The notes beneath the pieces are model-generated. The model was not told where the DNA came from. It ran no database searches and saw only the letters and a program-made list of their open reading frames with translations. A stretch of 64,000 nucleotides of DNA from Leisingera sp. ANG-Vp (lineage in GTDB: Bacteria; Pseudomonadota; Alphaproteobacteria; Rhodobacterales; Rhodobacteraceae). The first letter of the stretch is position 1; every line of letters begins with the position of its first letter. The stretch is taken from assembly GCF_000813725.1 (NCBI RefSeq), contig NZ_JWLD01000037.1:1-64000 (forward strand), read 5' to 3'. Positions 1-8,215 of the stretch are shown in pieces. Made by a program: the position numbers and the translations under genes.

Positions 1-45
1 CCCCGGGGGGCCGGGGGGCGGCCCCCCCGCCCTGCCAGGGTCAGC
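1..45. other. G/C homopolymer tract at window edge
   Basis: Bases 1-40 consist almost only of runs of 4-7 C or G and directly follow the stop codon of the minus-strand dehydrogenase. Bases 13-27 can fold as a G-run/C-run hairpin, so this may be a terminator without a T tract. The other side lies outside the window. Confidence 0.3.
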
Positions 46-999
46 TTACACCCGGTTCGGCAGTGCCTCGCCGGCCAGATAGGCCGCAACATTGTCCAGC
101 GCCATATGGCCCATGTTGCTGCGCACCTCCTCCGTGGCCGTGCCCAGATGCGGCAGCAGGGTTGCGTTATCCAGATCGATCAGCGCCTGCGGCACCTTGG
201 GCTCGAACTCATAGACATCCAGGCCTGCGCCGCCGATGCGGTTGTTCTGAAGCGCCTCGATCAGCGCCGCTTCCTCGACCACTTCGCCGCGGGCGATGTT
301 GATCAGATGCGCGTGGGACTGCATCGCGTTCAGCACTTCGGCGTTGATCAGGTGATAGGTCTCGGCACCGCCCGGCACCGCCACCACCAGGAAGTCCGCC
401 TCAGCTGCCATTGCAGTCAGGCTTTCAGACCGGTCCGCCGGGAAATCCAGAGCTTTCTCAGAACGCGCCACATAAGACACATCCATGCCAAAGCCGAAGT
501 GGCAGCGCCGCGCGATTGCCTGGCCGATGCGGCCCATGCCGGCAATGCCGACGCGCTTGCCGGTGGCATGCAGGCCCAGCATCTGCGTCGGGTGCCAGCC
601 CTCCCAATCGCCCTTGCGCAGCATCCGCTCGCCTTCCGAGGCGCGGCGCGCCGACATCAGAATCAGCGTCATCGCGATATCGGCGGTGGCATCGGTCACC
701 GCGCCTGGGGTGTTGGTCACCTCGACGCCCGCCGCCCGTGCAGCCTCCACGTCGATATGGTTGTAGCCAACGCCGAAGTTGGCCAAGAGTTTGCAGCGCG
801 GGGTGCCCGCCTTGGCAAAGATCTCCGCCGAGAACTTGTCGCCCAAGGTCGGCACGACAATGTCGAATTCGGCCAAAGCCCGCAGCATCTCCGCTTCGGA
901 CATCACCGCGTTGGTCTCACGGATCTCCAGATCCCCGAACGCCTCCCGCGCCCGGGCCTCCACCGCGGCCGTCATCGGCCGCGCAATCCAGATTTTCAT
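46..999 (-). CDS. D-2-hydroxyacid dehydrogenase (glyoxylate/hydroxypyruvate reductase-like)
   Basis: A 317-residue NAD(P)-dependent D-isomer-specific 2-hydroxyacid dehydrogenase, a family that reduces 2-oxoacids such as glyoxylate or hydroxypyruvate. The Rossmann motif GxGxxG is at residues 154-159 (GMGRIG). The catalytic Arg (R237 in NIARGE) and His (H284 in LPHLG) are present, and length is normal for the family. I place the start at the ATG whose codon ends at 999 because GGGAGGATGCACTGAA precedes it; the frame stays open another 23 codons upstream but that part overlaps the neighbouring gene. It is the last gene of a tightly packed minus-strand cluster, 1 base after the CsaA-like stop. 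The exact substrate cannot be read from sequence. Confidence 0.93.
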   Translation of the reverse strand: MKIWIARPMTAAVEARAREAFGDLEIRETNAVMSEAEMLRALAEFDIVVPTLGDKFSAEIFAKAGTPRCKLLANFGVGYNHIDVEAARAAGVEVTNTPGAVTDATADIAMTLILMSARRASEGERMLRKGDWEGWHPTQMLGLHATGKRVGIAGMGRIGQAIARRCHFGFGMDVSYVARSEKALDFPADRSESLTAMAAEADFLVVAVPGGAETYHLINAEVLNAMQSHAHLINIARGEVVEEAALIEALQNNRIGGAGLDVYEFEPKVPQALIDLDNATLLPHLGTATEEVRSNMGHMALDNVAAYLAGEALPNRV

Positions 1000-1000
1000 T

Positions 1001-1339
1001 TCAGTGCATCCTCCCGCCCAGCGGGACCTGTCCATCGGGACCCGCCAGGAATATTTCTCCATCCTCATCCGGCAGGCCCAGCACCAGGACTTCTGACATG
1101 AACTTGCCGATCTGCCGCGGCGGGAAGTTTACGACGGCCAGAACCTGCTTGCCCACCAGCGTTTCCGGCATGTAATGCGCCGTAATCTGCGCTGAGCTCT
1201 TTTTTACGCCAATATCCGGCCCGAAATCGACCCAGAGCTTGATTGCCGGCTTGCGCGCCTCGGGAAACGGCTCTGCACGGACGACTTCGCCCACCCGGAC
1301 ATCAACTTTCAGGAAGTCATCGAAACTGATCTCAGCCAC
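1001..1339 (-). CDS. CsaA-like tRNA-binding domain protein
   Basis: A 112-residue single-domain protein of the EMAP/tRNA-binding OB-fold family (CsaA type), seen in the opening DFLKVDVRVGEV and the IKLWVDFG and QVLAVVNFPPRQIG segments. CsaA proteins are described as export-related chaperones or tRNA binders. Length matches the family (about 110). Its start overlaps the 3' end of proC by 8 bases and its stop abuts the dehydrogenase, so the three are probably cotranscribed. Cellular role here is inferred only from family. Confidence 0.9.
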   Translation of the reverse strand: MAEISFDDFLKVDVRVGEVVRAEPFPEARKPAIKLWVDFGPDIGVKKSSAQITAHYMPETLVGKQVLAVVNFPPRQIGKFMSEVLVLGLPDEDGEIFLAGPDGQVPLGGRMH

Positions 1340-2147
1340 GCGACAGCTCCTTGGAGCGGCTGGTGGCCGCCGCCACTGCCCGGTTCAGCAGCGCCGGGAA
1401 GCCGTCGTCATCATCCATCAGAACTTCCAGAGCGGCCTGTGTGGTTCCGTTGGGGCTGGTCACATTGATGCGCAGCTGGCCGGGGCTTTCTTCGGCCGCC
1501 TCTGCCAGCGCACCGGCACCAGCCACGGTCGCCTTGGCCAGCTGCATTGCCAGTTCCGCAGGCAGCCCCTGCGCCTCGCCTGCCACCGCCAGGGTCTCGA
1601 TCAGGTGGAAGACATAGGCAGGACCCGAACCGCTGACGCCAGTGACCGCGTCCATCTGGCCTTCATTATCCAGCCGCACAACCTGCCCTACCGCTTGCAG
1701 CAGCCCCTCGGCGCGGTCCAGATCGGCGGCGCTGGTATGATCATTGCCGATTATCGCAGTGATCCCGCGCCCAACTGCGGCCGGTGTATTCGGCATTGCC
1801 CGCACGATCGGCGACTGCGCGCCCAGAACGTCTTCGAAAGTAGCGATGGAGGTTCCGGCAGCCACGGAAATGAACAGGGTGGACCCGTTGCCGTAGCTCT
1901 GCAGCGTGGGCAGCGCTTCGCCCATCATCTGCGGCTTCACGGCGATCAGCACGATACCCGGCGCCGCCGGCAGCTCTGCATTGATATGGACGCCGGTGCC
2001 CTGCAGCCACTCCGAGGGCCGCGGGTCGATCACCCAGACCGAGGATGCGGGCAATCCGCCCTCCAGCCAGCCGGCCAGCATCGCCGATCCCATCTTGCCG
2101 CAGCCCAGCAGCACCAGCCCGCGCGCAGCAATCTCTTGCATATTCAT
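1332..2147 (-). CDS. proC: Pyrroline-5-carboxylate reductase
   Basis: A 271-residue cytosolic enzyme for the last step of proline synthesis, NAD(P)H-dependent reduction of pyrroline-5-carboxylate. The N-terminal Rossmann motif LLGCGKMGSAML lies at about residues 12-23. The family signature near the C-terminus is visible as VTSPNGTTQAALEVL. Length agrees with other ProC proteins (260-280). It sits between the YbjN gene and the CsaA-like gene in the same orientation, the latter overlapping by 8 bases. No regulatory site was recognised. Confidence 0.96.
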   Translation of the reverse strand: MNMQEIAARGLVLLGCGKMGSAMLAGWLEGGLPASSVWVIDPRPSEWLQGTGVHINAELPAAPGIVLIAVKPQMMGEALPTLQSYGNGSTLFISVAAGTSIATFEDVLGAQSPIVRAMPNTPAAVGRGITAIIGNDHTSAADLDRAEGLLQAVGQVVRLDNEGQMDAVTGVSGSGPAYVFHLIETLAVAGEAQGLPAELAMQLAKATVAGAGALAEAAEESPGQLRINVTSPNGTTQAALEVLMDDDDGFPALLNRAVAAATSRSKELSRG

Positions 2148-2186
2148 GTAAAGCCCCTCCCCAAATCTCAGGTTCAGGGCAAAGTC

Positions 2187-2687
2187 TTACGCCCGGCCGT
2201 AGGCCTCTGCAATGGCGACCTGCATCGCCTCATCCGCGCTGCGCCGGCCCCAAACCGCCAGCTGGATCGCCGGGTAGTAGCGTTCCGCATTGGCGACGGC
2301 CGCATTCAGCATCGCGTCGATCTGCTGCGGGCTTGCCATTTGGCCGCCTGCCAGCATCAGACCGTAGCGGAACAGCATCAGCTTGTGGTCTTCCCAGTAA
2401 GTGAAAGACCCCTCCCAGCACTGGTCGTTCATCCGGTTGATCAGCTCGTACAGCCGCGGCAGCTCTGCCTCAGGCGGCTCCATTTCAAAGCTGCAGACCA
2501 GCCGCAGGCATTCCTCGTAGCCGGACCAGGCCAGCGTCAGCGAATAAGTGCGCCACTGCCCTTCCACCGACATGGCGATCTGGTCGTCGCCGACCCTGTC
2601 GAAGTCCCAGTCGTGGCGCGAGGCCAGATCTTCGACGATGTCGATCGGGTGGATGTCTTCTTCCAGGTGAAGCTCGGATAGTGCCAT
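2187..2687 (-). CDS. YbjN domain-containing protein
   Basis: A 166-residue YbjN-fold protein (PF10722 type), a family structurally related to type III secretion chaperones and of unknown biochemical role. The pattern of an amphipathic N-terminus (IHPIDIVEDLASRHDW) followed by CSFEMEPPEAELPRLYELINRMND and a C-terminal AEAYGRA is typical of the alphaproteobacterial version. The ATG ending at 2687 is preceded by GAGAGGTGGCATC and fits better than the ATG 16 codons upstream. It is the first gene of the minus-strand cluster reaching the dehydrogenase, with 39 bases to proC. Confidence 0.85.
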   Translation of the reverse strand: MALSELHLEEDIHPIDIVEDLASRHDWDFDRVGDDQIAMSVEGQWRTYSLTLAWSGYEECLRLVCSFEMEPPEAELPRLYELINRMNDQCWEGSFTYWEDHKLMLFRYGLMLAGGQMASPQQIDAMLNAAVANAERYYPAIQLAVWGRRSADEAMQVAIAEAYGRA

Positions 2688-3022
2688 GATGCCACCTCTC
2701 TTTTTGCCTAGCACACCGGGCACAGAGGCGCCCAACAGCTAGGTTTTTCTGCTATGGGCCGGGGAGGCATCCCCGCTCCCATACTAGATATGGTGGGCCT
2801 GAATTCAGGATCTGGCAACCCTTTATTTTGGGGATATCTGCAATAACTTGTGGATGAACTATCCACAGCCCCCTAAATGCCGGCCGCTCACCTACAAACA
2901 CTCATATCCTGAAAAATGCAACTGCAATGCCTGTCCGGCCTGCCGTCAATATTGCGCATTTACAATGCTCATTTTAACCGGTAGAAAATGCGCATCTGAA
3001 ACACTCATTAAGGAGCCCCCTC
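2688..3022. promoter_or_regulatory. AT-rich intergenic region with DnaA-box-like inverted repeat and 20-bp direct repeats
   Basis: Divergent region between the YbjN gene and the 51-codon gene. An exact inverted repeat TGTGGAT-N5-ATCCACA lies at 2849-2867; each half is one mismatch from the DnaA box TTATCCACA. Two direct repeats fitting GCGCATNTNNAANNCTCATT lie at 2954-2973 and 2990-3009, 36 bp apart, the second ending at the ribosome binding site of the 51-codon gene. Function is inferred from position only. Confidence 0.5.
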
Positions 3023-3178
3023 ATGACACTGTCAGAAGCCTTCCTGTGGCCCGGAACCAAAGTCTGCGAACGCCTGGGTGTTGACCCCGAAGGCGAAGCG
3101 GGCCTGATCCGCTGGATGGTCAACACATTGGTCTACCTGACCGTCAGCCTGATCGCGGTCTGGATCCTGGCGGTCTGA
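3023..3178 (+). CDS. Small single-pass membrane protein, 51 residues
   Basis: An open frame of 51 codons starting with ATG behind a strong AAGGAG ribosome binding site and ending in TGA. The first 30 residues are soluble (MTLSEAFLWPGTKVCERLG opening); residues 33-51 form one hydrophobic helix rich in Leu, Val and Ile ending at the C-terminus, so it is probably a tail-anchored or single-span inner-membrane peptide. A clear terminator follows at 3246-3274. I do not recognise a family and assign no function. Codon use looks native. Support for it being real rests on RBS, terminator and helix. Confidence 0.7.
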   Translation: MTLSEAFLWPGTKVCERLGVDPEGEAGLIRWMVNTLVYLTVSLIAVWILAV

Positions 3179-3245
3179 CTCAGCAGGAGAGATGCGCGCC
3201 GCTTGGCCGCAACCAGTTCAGCCCTGACAACCGGCTCAGGCTCCG

Positions 3246-3274
3246 CCGCCGCATCCGATGCGGCGGTCTTTTTT
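3246..3274 (+). terminator. Intrinsic terminator of the 51-codon gene
   Basis: Stem CCGCCGCA/TGCGGCGG with a 5-base loop, followed by TCTTTTTT. Confidence 0.85.
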
Positions 3275-3312
3275 CACCGCAGCGCGGCAGGCTCTGCTCT
3301 TGCTTGCGCGCG

Positions 3313-4389
3313 TCAGGACGGAGGCGACACCTGCGGGTCCATCGCGTCAAAGGATGCCGGCCAGAACTCTGCCAGGAACCCGGCAGCCTCCTGCTCAGAG
3401 GCTTCGGACCGGTTGCCCGCACTGTCAAAGGCCCTGCCCATGGTATAGCGCAGCTCGGTCCCGCCCGGCACCGGCGTCAGATGGTAGGTTTCGGGCAGTT
3501 CAACGCCTTCCCGCGCCGGATCCTTGATCCGGGTCGAAAAATAGTCGAAGGGCTGCCAGTCCGTGATCCTGTAGACAAATTCAGCCAGTTCATGGGCACA
3601 GTGATACACCGAGCCAGGCCCCAGGCGGCCTTCGGGGTTTTCCATCCTGATCGCGCCCACTCTGTCCATCCAGCGCACCTTGAACTCCGGCGCGGTCAGC
3701 GCCTCCCAGACCAGCTGGACCGGCGCATCAATCCGGCGCCGGTAAGTCCAGACTCCGTCCTCCTCCTCCAGAAAATCGCGCTCCTGTCCGGCCCGGAACC
3801 TGTCCCAGGCACGGGCCAGGTCATAGACCTGCATGGAAACATCTCCGAAATGCTCGATCGCCTGCGAATAAGGCGCCATCGCCGCCTGCAGCTGCACTGC
3901 CTGCACCGCTGCATCGCTGAACAGCGCATAGCTGCGCACGCCGGTTTCCGCAGCGGCTTCGGTCTTGGTCATACGGTGCACCAGGATCACATCGGCGCCC
4001 GACAGATCAGTGACCGGCCCCACCTGCATTTCCTCAAAAGCGCCGAAGTGGACGATGATCTTCAGGTCCAGCCCGTGCGCGTTGGCGCAGGCCTTGCAGG
4101 GGCAGGTGGTATTGGCAACGATATCCTGCAGGCGGGTGGCAAAAGCATTGTAAAGGTTTTCGCAGAAGGTCAGCATCAGGTCGCCTGAAAAAAGCTCCTG
4201 CCGGGTCGAATAGGCGAGCACTGCATCCCCTTCCAGCTTCCAGAAGTGCAAGGGTTCGCCGACCTGTTCCGCCACTGTCTGCAGCAGCGACTGCAGGATC
4301 GGGTTGGCGTGGTCCAGCTCCGAGGAGGTGAGAAACTGCGTATATCCGGAGATATCCGCTATCAGTAGAAAACCGTTCTGTGCTGTCAT
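3313..4389 (-). CDS. DUF2652 / SRPBCC two-domain protein
   Basis: A 358-residue protein. Residues 1-200 match the DUF2652 pattern, beginning FLLIADISGYTQFL and continuing with FWKLEGDAVLAY, a layout reminiscent of class III nucleotide cyclases but without evidence for catalysis. Residues about 215-345 look like a SRPBCC/START ligand-binding domain (RRIDAPVQLVWEALT, then WMDRVGA and a terminal GGTELRYTMGRAF). The ATG ending at 4389 is chosen because the protein's conserved part begins there. It is divergent from the sigma factor gene with about 110 bases between them. Biochemical role unknown; signalling or small-molecule binding is a guess from domains. Confidence 0.8.
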   Translation of the reverse strand: MTAQNGFLLIADISGYTQFLTSSELDHANPILQSLLQTVAEQVGEPLHFWKLEGDAVLAYSTRQELFSGDLMLTFCENLYNAFATRLQDIVANTTCPCKACANAHGLDLKIIVHFGAFEEMQVGPVTDLSGADVILVHRMTKTEAAAETGVRSYALFSDAAVQAVQLQAAMAPYSQAIEHFGDVSMQVYDLARAWDRFRAGQERDFLEEEDGVWTYRRRIDAPVQLVWEALTAPEFKVRWMDRVGAIRMENPEGRLGPGSVYHCAHELAEFVYRITDWQPFDYFSTRIKDPAREGVELPETYHLTPVPGGTELRYTMGRAFDSAGNRSEASEQEAAGFLAEFWPASFDAMDPQVSPPS

Positions 4390-4498
4390 CCTAACCGTCC
4401 CCCTTGAAACACACTTTGGCGCCGGTTGCACCGGCATCCAGCGCCAGTATAACAGAACACATCAAGATTTGCGCATATCTCCTTGCGGAGGCCCTGGT

Positions 4499-5041
4499 AT
4501 GACCATCGAAGAAATCTGGCCCCGGTACCGCAGCCGCCTGCGTGCCTTCCTGCGCTCGCGGGTTTCGAATCCGGAAGATGCCGAGGATCTGCTGCAGGAC
4601 ATTTCGATCAAGGTTTTCACCGGCCTGCCCGCGCTGCAGGACAGCGCCAAGCTGCAGTCCTGGCTGTTCCAGACCGCCCAGCGCACCATCATCGACCATT
4701 ACCGCAAGACCGGCCGCCGGGCGCCGCCGCATCCGGACGACCTGTGGTACGCCAAAGACGACCCCTCGACCCGCCAGGATCTGGAAGCCTGCGTTGAGCC
4801 CTTCATTCAGTCATTGCCCCCGGAGGCCGCCCGCATCCTGACGGCCATCGACCTCCAAGGGGTCTCGCAACGCGACTACGCGGCTGCAGCCGGCATCCCC
4901 TACTCCACTCTCAAGTCCCGCGTGCAATCAGGCCGCGCGGACCTGCGAAAAGCCTTCGAGGACTGCTGCGGCTTTACCTTGGATGCGCGCGGGAACATCG
5001 CAGAATACCACCCGAAACCAGACAGTTGCAAAAAATGCTGA
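4499..5041 (+). CDS. sigZ: SigZ-like ECF RNA polymerase sigma factor
   Basis: A 180-residue ECF-type sigma factor. Region 2 is at about residues 5-75 (PEDAEDLLQDISIKVF, then LQSWLFQTAQRTIIDHYRK) and region 4 at about 105-160 (LQGVSQRDYAAAAGIPYSTL as helix-turn-helix). The C-terminus carries a conserved-looking tail with Cys pairs (EDCCG and the final CKKC) that I associate with the SigZ group. ATG 4499 is preceded by TTGCGGAGG; the frame is open upstream but overlaps the divergent promoter. No anti-sigma gene is adjacent; a GST follows 68 bases downstream. Regulon unknown; the Cys tail suggests redox or metal sensing, which is inference. Confidence 0.88.
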   Translation: MTIEEIWPRYRSRLRAFLRSRVSNPEDAEDLLQDISIKVFTGLPALQDSAKLQSWLFQTAQRTIIDHYRKTGRRAPPHPDDLWYAKDDPSTRQDLEACVEPFIQSLPPEAARILTAIDLQGVSQRDYAAAAGIPYSTLKSRVQSGRADLRKAFEDCCGFTLDARGNIAEYHPKPDSCKKC

Positions 5042-5109
5042 GCTAACCGCCGTCTTTTCCTTTTGCCGTGCGTCTTACAAGCGAAACCACCGGAAGAAAG
5101 GAAATCACG

Positions 5110-5820
5110 ATGATCCGGATTATCAGCTTCAAGATCTGCCCGTTTGTACAGCGGGTCACAGCGCTCTTGGAAGCCAAAGGCGTGGCCTATGCAATTGACT
5201 ACATCAGCCTCAGCGACAAACCGCAGTGGTTCCTCGATATCTCACCCACCGGGCAGGTGCCGCTGCTGGTGACCGAAGACGGGACTGCGCTGTTCGAGTC
5301 CGACGCCATCACCGAATACGTGGATGAGATCACCGCGCCGCTGCAGCCCGGCCTGTCCCCTGAACAGCGCGCCCTGAACCGCGCCTGGAGCTATCAGGCC
5401 AGCAAGCACTACCTGGTACAATGCTCAACCATGCAAAGCGCCGATAAGGCTGTGATGGACGAGCGCATGGCCAAGCTGAGCAAGGCTTTTGACAAGGCCG
5501 AGAAGCAGCTTGGCGAAGGGCCGTATTTCTCCGGCGCTGAGCTTGGCAACGTGGACATCGCCTGGCTGCCGCTGCTGCACCGCGCCGCGATTGTTCAGGC
5601 GCACAGCGGTTACGACATGCTGGCCAGCTATCCCAAGGTGCAGGCCTGGCAGCAGGCGCTGCTGGATACCGGCATCGCCCGGAAATCCGTGCCGGAGGAT
5701 TTTGAGCAGAAGTTCTCGGATTTCTACCTGGCTGAGCGCACCTGGCTGGGGCGCGGCGCCAATCTGAACGAAGCTCCGGGCGAAACGCCTGCAGCATCCA
5801 AGGCCGGGTGCTGCGGATAA
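5110..5820 (+). CDS. Glutathione S-transferase family protein
   Basis: A 236-residue GST-fold protein. The N-terminal thioredoxin-like domain carries a CPF motif (C10) typical of omega/CPF-type GSTs with a catalytic Cys, then the FESDAITEYV glutathione-contact segment at about residues 60-70, and an all-helical C-terminal domain. The protein ends in an unusual GCCG. A good RBS (GAAAGGAA) precedes ATG 5110. It follows the sigma factor gene in the same direction and is closed by a terminator at 5833-5868, so the two may form one unit concerned with thiol chemistry (inference). Substrate not predictable. Confidence 0.88.
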   Translation: MIRIISFKICPFVQRVTALLEAKGVAYAIDYISLSDKPQWFLDISPTGQVPLLVTEDGTALFESDAITEYVDEITAPLQPGLSPEQRALNRAWSYQASKHYLVQCSTMQSADKAVMDERMAKLSKAFDKAEKQLGEGPYFSGAELGNVDIAWLPLLHRAAIVQAHSGYDMLASYPKVQAWQQALLDTGIARKSVPEDFEQKFSDFYLAERTWLGRGANLNEAPGETPAASKAGCCG

Positions 5821-5832
5821 GCCAAAACAAAA

Positions 5833-5868
5833 GCCTGCTGCAGCACAGTGCTGCGGCAGGCCTCTTTT
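5833..5868 (+). terminator. Intrinsic terminator after the GST gene
   Basis: A 13-bp stem (5833-5845 with 5849-5861, one G-T pair), 3-base loop, then CTCTTTT. It lies between convergent genes and could serve both strands. Confidence 0.85.
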
Positions 5869-5905
5869 CATCGCTGGGCGGGCGGTCCGCCCGCCGCCCC
5901 AGGCC

Positions 5906-6154
5906 TCAGCCTTTTTTGCCGGCCTCCAGCGCGTCCAGCCGCGCCTTCAGCGCCTCGTTCTCTTCCCGCGCCTTCTGCGCCATCGCGCGCACCGCGTCGA
6001 ATTCCTCGCGGGTGACGAAATCACGGTCGGCCAGCCAGCGGTCGATCATGCTTTTCATCGCGGTTTCAGCCTCGTCCCGCGCGCCCTGGGCGACGCCCAT
6101 CGCGTTGGTCATCAGCTGGGAAATATCGTCCAGGATCTTGTTCCGGGTCTGCAT
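5906..6154 (-). CDS. ubiK: UbiK-type accessory factor (BMFP domain)
   Basis: An 82-residue BMFP/DUF526 protein. UbiK proteins are membrane-fusogenic, coiled-coil helpers of ubiquinone synthesis. The opening MQTRNKILDDISQLM and the C-terminal heptad-rich coiled coil (residues 45-78, EEFDAVRAMAQKAREENEAL) are typical, and length is as expected. I chose the ATG ending at 6154 because GGAGAAG lies just upstream; the ATG four codons earlier supplies that sequence. It is divergent from lgt, about 97 bases apart. Confidence 0.88.
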   Translation of the reverse strand: MQTRNKILDDISQLMTNAMGVAQGARDEAETAMKSMIDRWLADRDFVTREEFDAVRAMAQKAREENEALKARLDALEAGKKG

Positions 6155-6251
6155 CGTCTTCTCCATCAACGGGTTGCCCCTTATATGGGCAAGCAAAGCC
6201 GCGGCGGCAAGCCGTTGACTCTTCTTAACATGCAGAGGCATTCAGACGCAT

Positions 6252-7151
6252 ATGCAGGCCCTGATCCAATTCCCCGACCTCTCGCCCGAGATTTTCACCA
6301 TCGCCATCGGCGGGTTCGAGTTTGCCCTGCGCTGGTATGCGCTGGCCTATATCGCGGGCATTGTCATTGCCTGGCGCCTCGCCGTGGCCGCCCTGCGCCG
6401 CCCTGCTATGTGGCCCGGCAGCCAGCCGCCGATGAAGCCGCAGCAGGTCGAGGATCTGCTCACCTGGGTCATTCTCGGAGTGATCCTGGGCGGGCGGCTC
6501 GGCTTCGTGCTGTTCTATCAGCCCGCCTATTACCTGGCGAACCCCGGCGATATCATCAAAGTCTGGCAGGGCGGCATGGCCTTTCACGGCGGGTTGCTCG
6601 GAGTGGTCCTGGCGTCCTGGATCTATGCCCTGCGCCACGGCATACCGCGCCTGCAAATGGCCGACCTGGTCGCCCACACTGTGGCGCCCGGGCTGCTGCT
6701 GGGGCGGCTCAGCAATTTCATCAACGCCGAGCTTTGGGGCCGCCCGACCGATCTGCCCTGGGGCGTGGCCTTCCCGGGCCAGGCAGCGCAGGACTGCGGC
6801 CAGGCACTCGGCGCGCTCTGCGCCCGCCACCCCTCTCAGCTCTATGAAGCACTGATGGAAGGGCTGATCCTTGGCGCCCTGCTTCTCTACCTTGCCTGGC
6901 GCCGCAATGCCTTCCATACCCCTGGCCGCTTGCTGGGCGTGTTCCTCGCGGGCTACGGCCTTGCCCGTTTCATCGTAGAATTCTTCCGCCAGCCAGACGC
7001 GCAATTCGTCTCGCCCGGCAATCCCCTGGGCCTGGCCTGGCACATCGACGGCTTCGGCCTCACCCAGGGCCAGGCGCTGTCGCTGCCGATGATCGCAATC
7101 GGCCTCTATTTCCTGCTGCGGGCCCGGCACGCGGCACGGAGCACAGCATGA
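6252..7151 (+). CDS. lgt: Prolipoprotein diacylglyceryl transferase
   Basis: A 299-residue integral inner-membrane enzyme that transfers diacylglycerol from phosphatidylglycerol to the lipobox Cys of prolipoproteins. It has about seven hydrophobic segments. The HGG motif is at H112, and the signature [20 protein letters not shown] at 151-170 includes the Arg (R152), Asn (N155) and Glu (E160) that match the essential residues in Escherichia coli Lgt. Length is normal. Its stop overlaps the next start by 4 bases (ATGA), so lgt, the MidA-like gene and pgeF form one operon. Confidence 0.97.
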   Translation: MQALIQFPDLSPEIFTIAIGGFEFALRWYALAYIAGIVIAWRLAVAALRRPAMWPGSQPPMKPQQVEDLLTWVILGVILGGRLGFVLFYQPAYYLANPGDIIKVWQGGMAFHGGLLGVVLASWIYALRHGIPRLQMADLVAHTVAPGLLLGRLSNFINAELWGRPTDLPWGVAFPGQAAQDCGQALGALCARHPSQLYEALMEGLILGALLLYLAWRRNAFHTPGRLLGVFLAGYGLARFIVEFFRQPDAQFVSPGNPLGLAWHIDGFGLTQGQALSLPMIAIGLYFLLRARHAARSTA

Positions 7152-8215
7152 GCCTGGCAGACCATCTTGCCGCCCGCATCCAGGCAGAGGGCCCGATCCA
7201 GGTTGCAGACTATATGGCCGAATGCCTGCTGCACCCGAAGTTCGGCTATTACACCACCCGCGACCCGCTGGGCGCCAAGGGTGATTTCACCACCGCGCCG
7301 GAGATCAGCCAGATGTTCGGCGAACTGGCCGGCCTGGCGCTGGCGCAGGCCTGGATCGATCAGGGCTCCCCTGCTCCCTTTACTCTGGCAGAGCTTGGAC
7401 CGGGCCGCGGCACCCTGATGGCCGACCTCCTGCGCGCAACCCGCGGCGTGCCAGGGTTCCACGCCGCGATGCAATTGCGTCTGGTCGAGGCGTCCCCGGC
7501 TCTGCGCGGCGTGCAGGCCAGGACGCTGGAGGGCTATGCCCCAGATTGGCTGGACAGCGTGGATGCGCTGCCGGACCAGCCGCTGTTCCTGGTGGCAAAC
7601 GAATTCTTCGACGCCCTGCCTATCCGCCAGTTCATCCGCACGGGCGGTCAGTGGAGCGAGAAACGCGTTGGCCTGACAGAGGGTGCGCTCCGCTTCGGCC
7701 TGGCCGCGCCGGCGCCGCAGCCCGCACTGGAACACCGGCTGGCGGACACGAGCGAAGGCGATCTGGTCGAAGTCTGCGAGGCCGCTGCCCCTGTCACGCA
7801 AGCCATAGCCGCCCGAATCGCAGCCCGCGGCGGGGCCGCGCTGATTGTCGACTACGGCGACTGGCGGGCGCTTGGCGATACGCTGCAGGCGCTGCGCGCG
7901 CATGAACCCGCCGATCCGCTGCAGAACCCCGGCCAGGCCGACCTCACCGCGCATGTGGATTTCGAAGCACTTGCCTTGGCTGCTAAAACCGCAGGCTGCG
8001 CCTTTACCCGCCTGACCCCGCAAGGCGTCTTCCTCGAGCGCCTCGGCATCACTGACCGCGCCCGCGCGCTGGCCGCAGCGCTCTCGGGCGAAAGTCTGGA
8101 AAACCTGATCGCAGCACATCGGCGGTTGACGCACCCGGAGGAAATGGGAAACCTGTTCAAAGTGCTCGGCCTTTATCCTTCTGAGGCCGCCCCTCCGCCA
8201 GGATTGAACCCATGA
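7148..8215 (+). CDS. SAM-dependent methyltransferase, MidA/NDUFAF7 family (DUF185)
   Basis: A 355-residue DUF185 protein. The mitochondrial homologue NDUFAF7 dimethylates an arginine of complex I subunit NDUFS2; the bacterial role is less clear. Visible family marks are [20 protein letters not shown] (residues 31-50), the SAM-binding [16 protein letters not shown] (about 79-94), and [12 protein letters not shown] (about 151-162). It overlaps lgt and pgeF by 4 bases each, indicating translational coupling. Role in complex I assembly here is inferred from the family. Confidence 0.92.
   Translation: MSLADHLAARIQAEGPIQVADYMAECLLHPKFGYYTTRDPLGAKGDFTTAPEISQMFGELAGLALAQAWIDQGSPAPFTLAELGPGRGTLMADLLRATRGVPGFHAAMQLRLVEASPALRGVQARTLEGYAPDWLDSVDALPDQPLFLVANEFFDALPIRQFIRTGGQWSEKRVGLTEGALRFGLAAPAPQPALEHRLADTSEGDLVEVCEAAAPVTQAIAARIAARGGAALIVDYGDWRALGDTLQALRAHEPADPLQNPGQADLTAHVDFEALALAAKTAGCAFTRLTPQGVFLERLGITDRARALAAALSGESLENLIAAHRRLTHPEEMGNLFKVLGLYPSEAAPPPGLNP

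Noticed and set aside
2849..2867. Possible replication origin
   Set aside because: Only two degenerate DnaA boxes and no dnaA, repABC or parAB nearby; kept as a regulatory site only.
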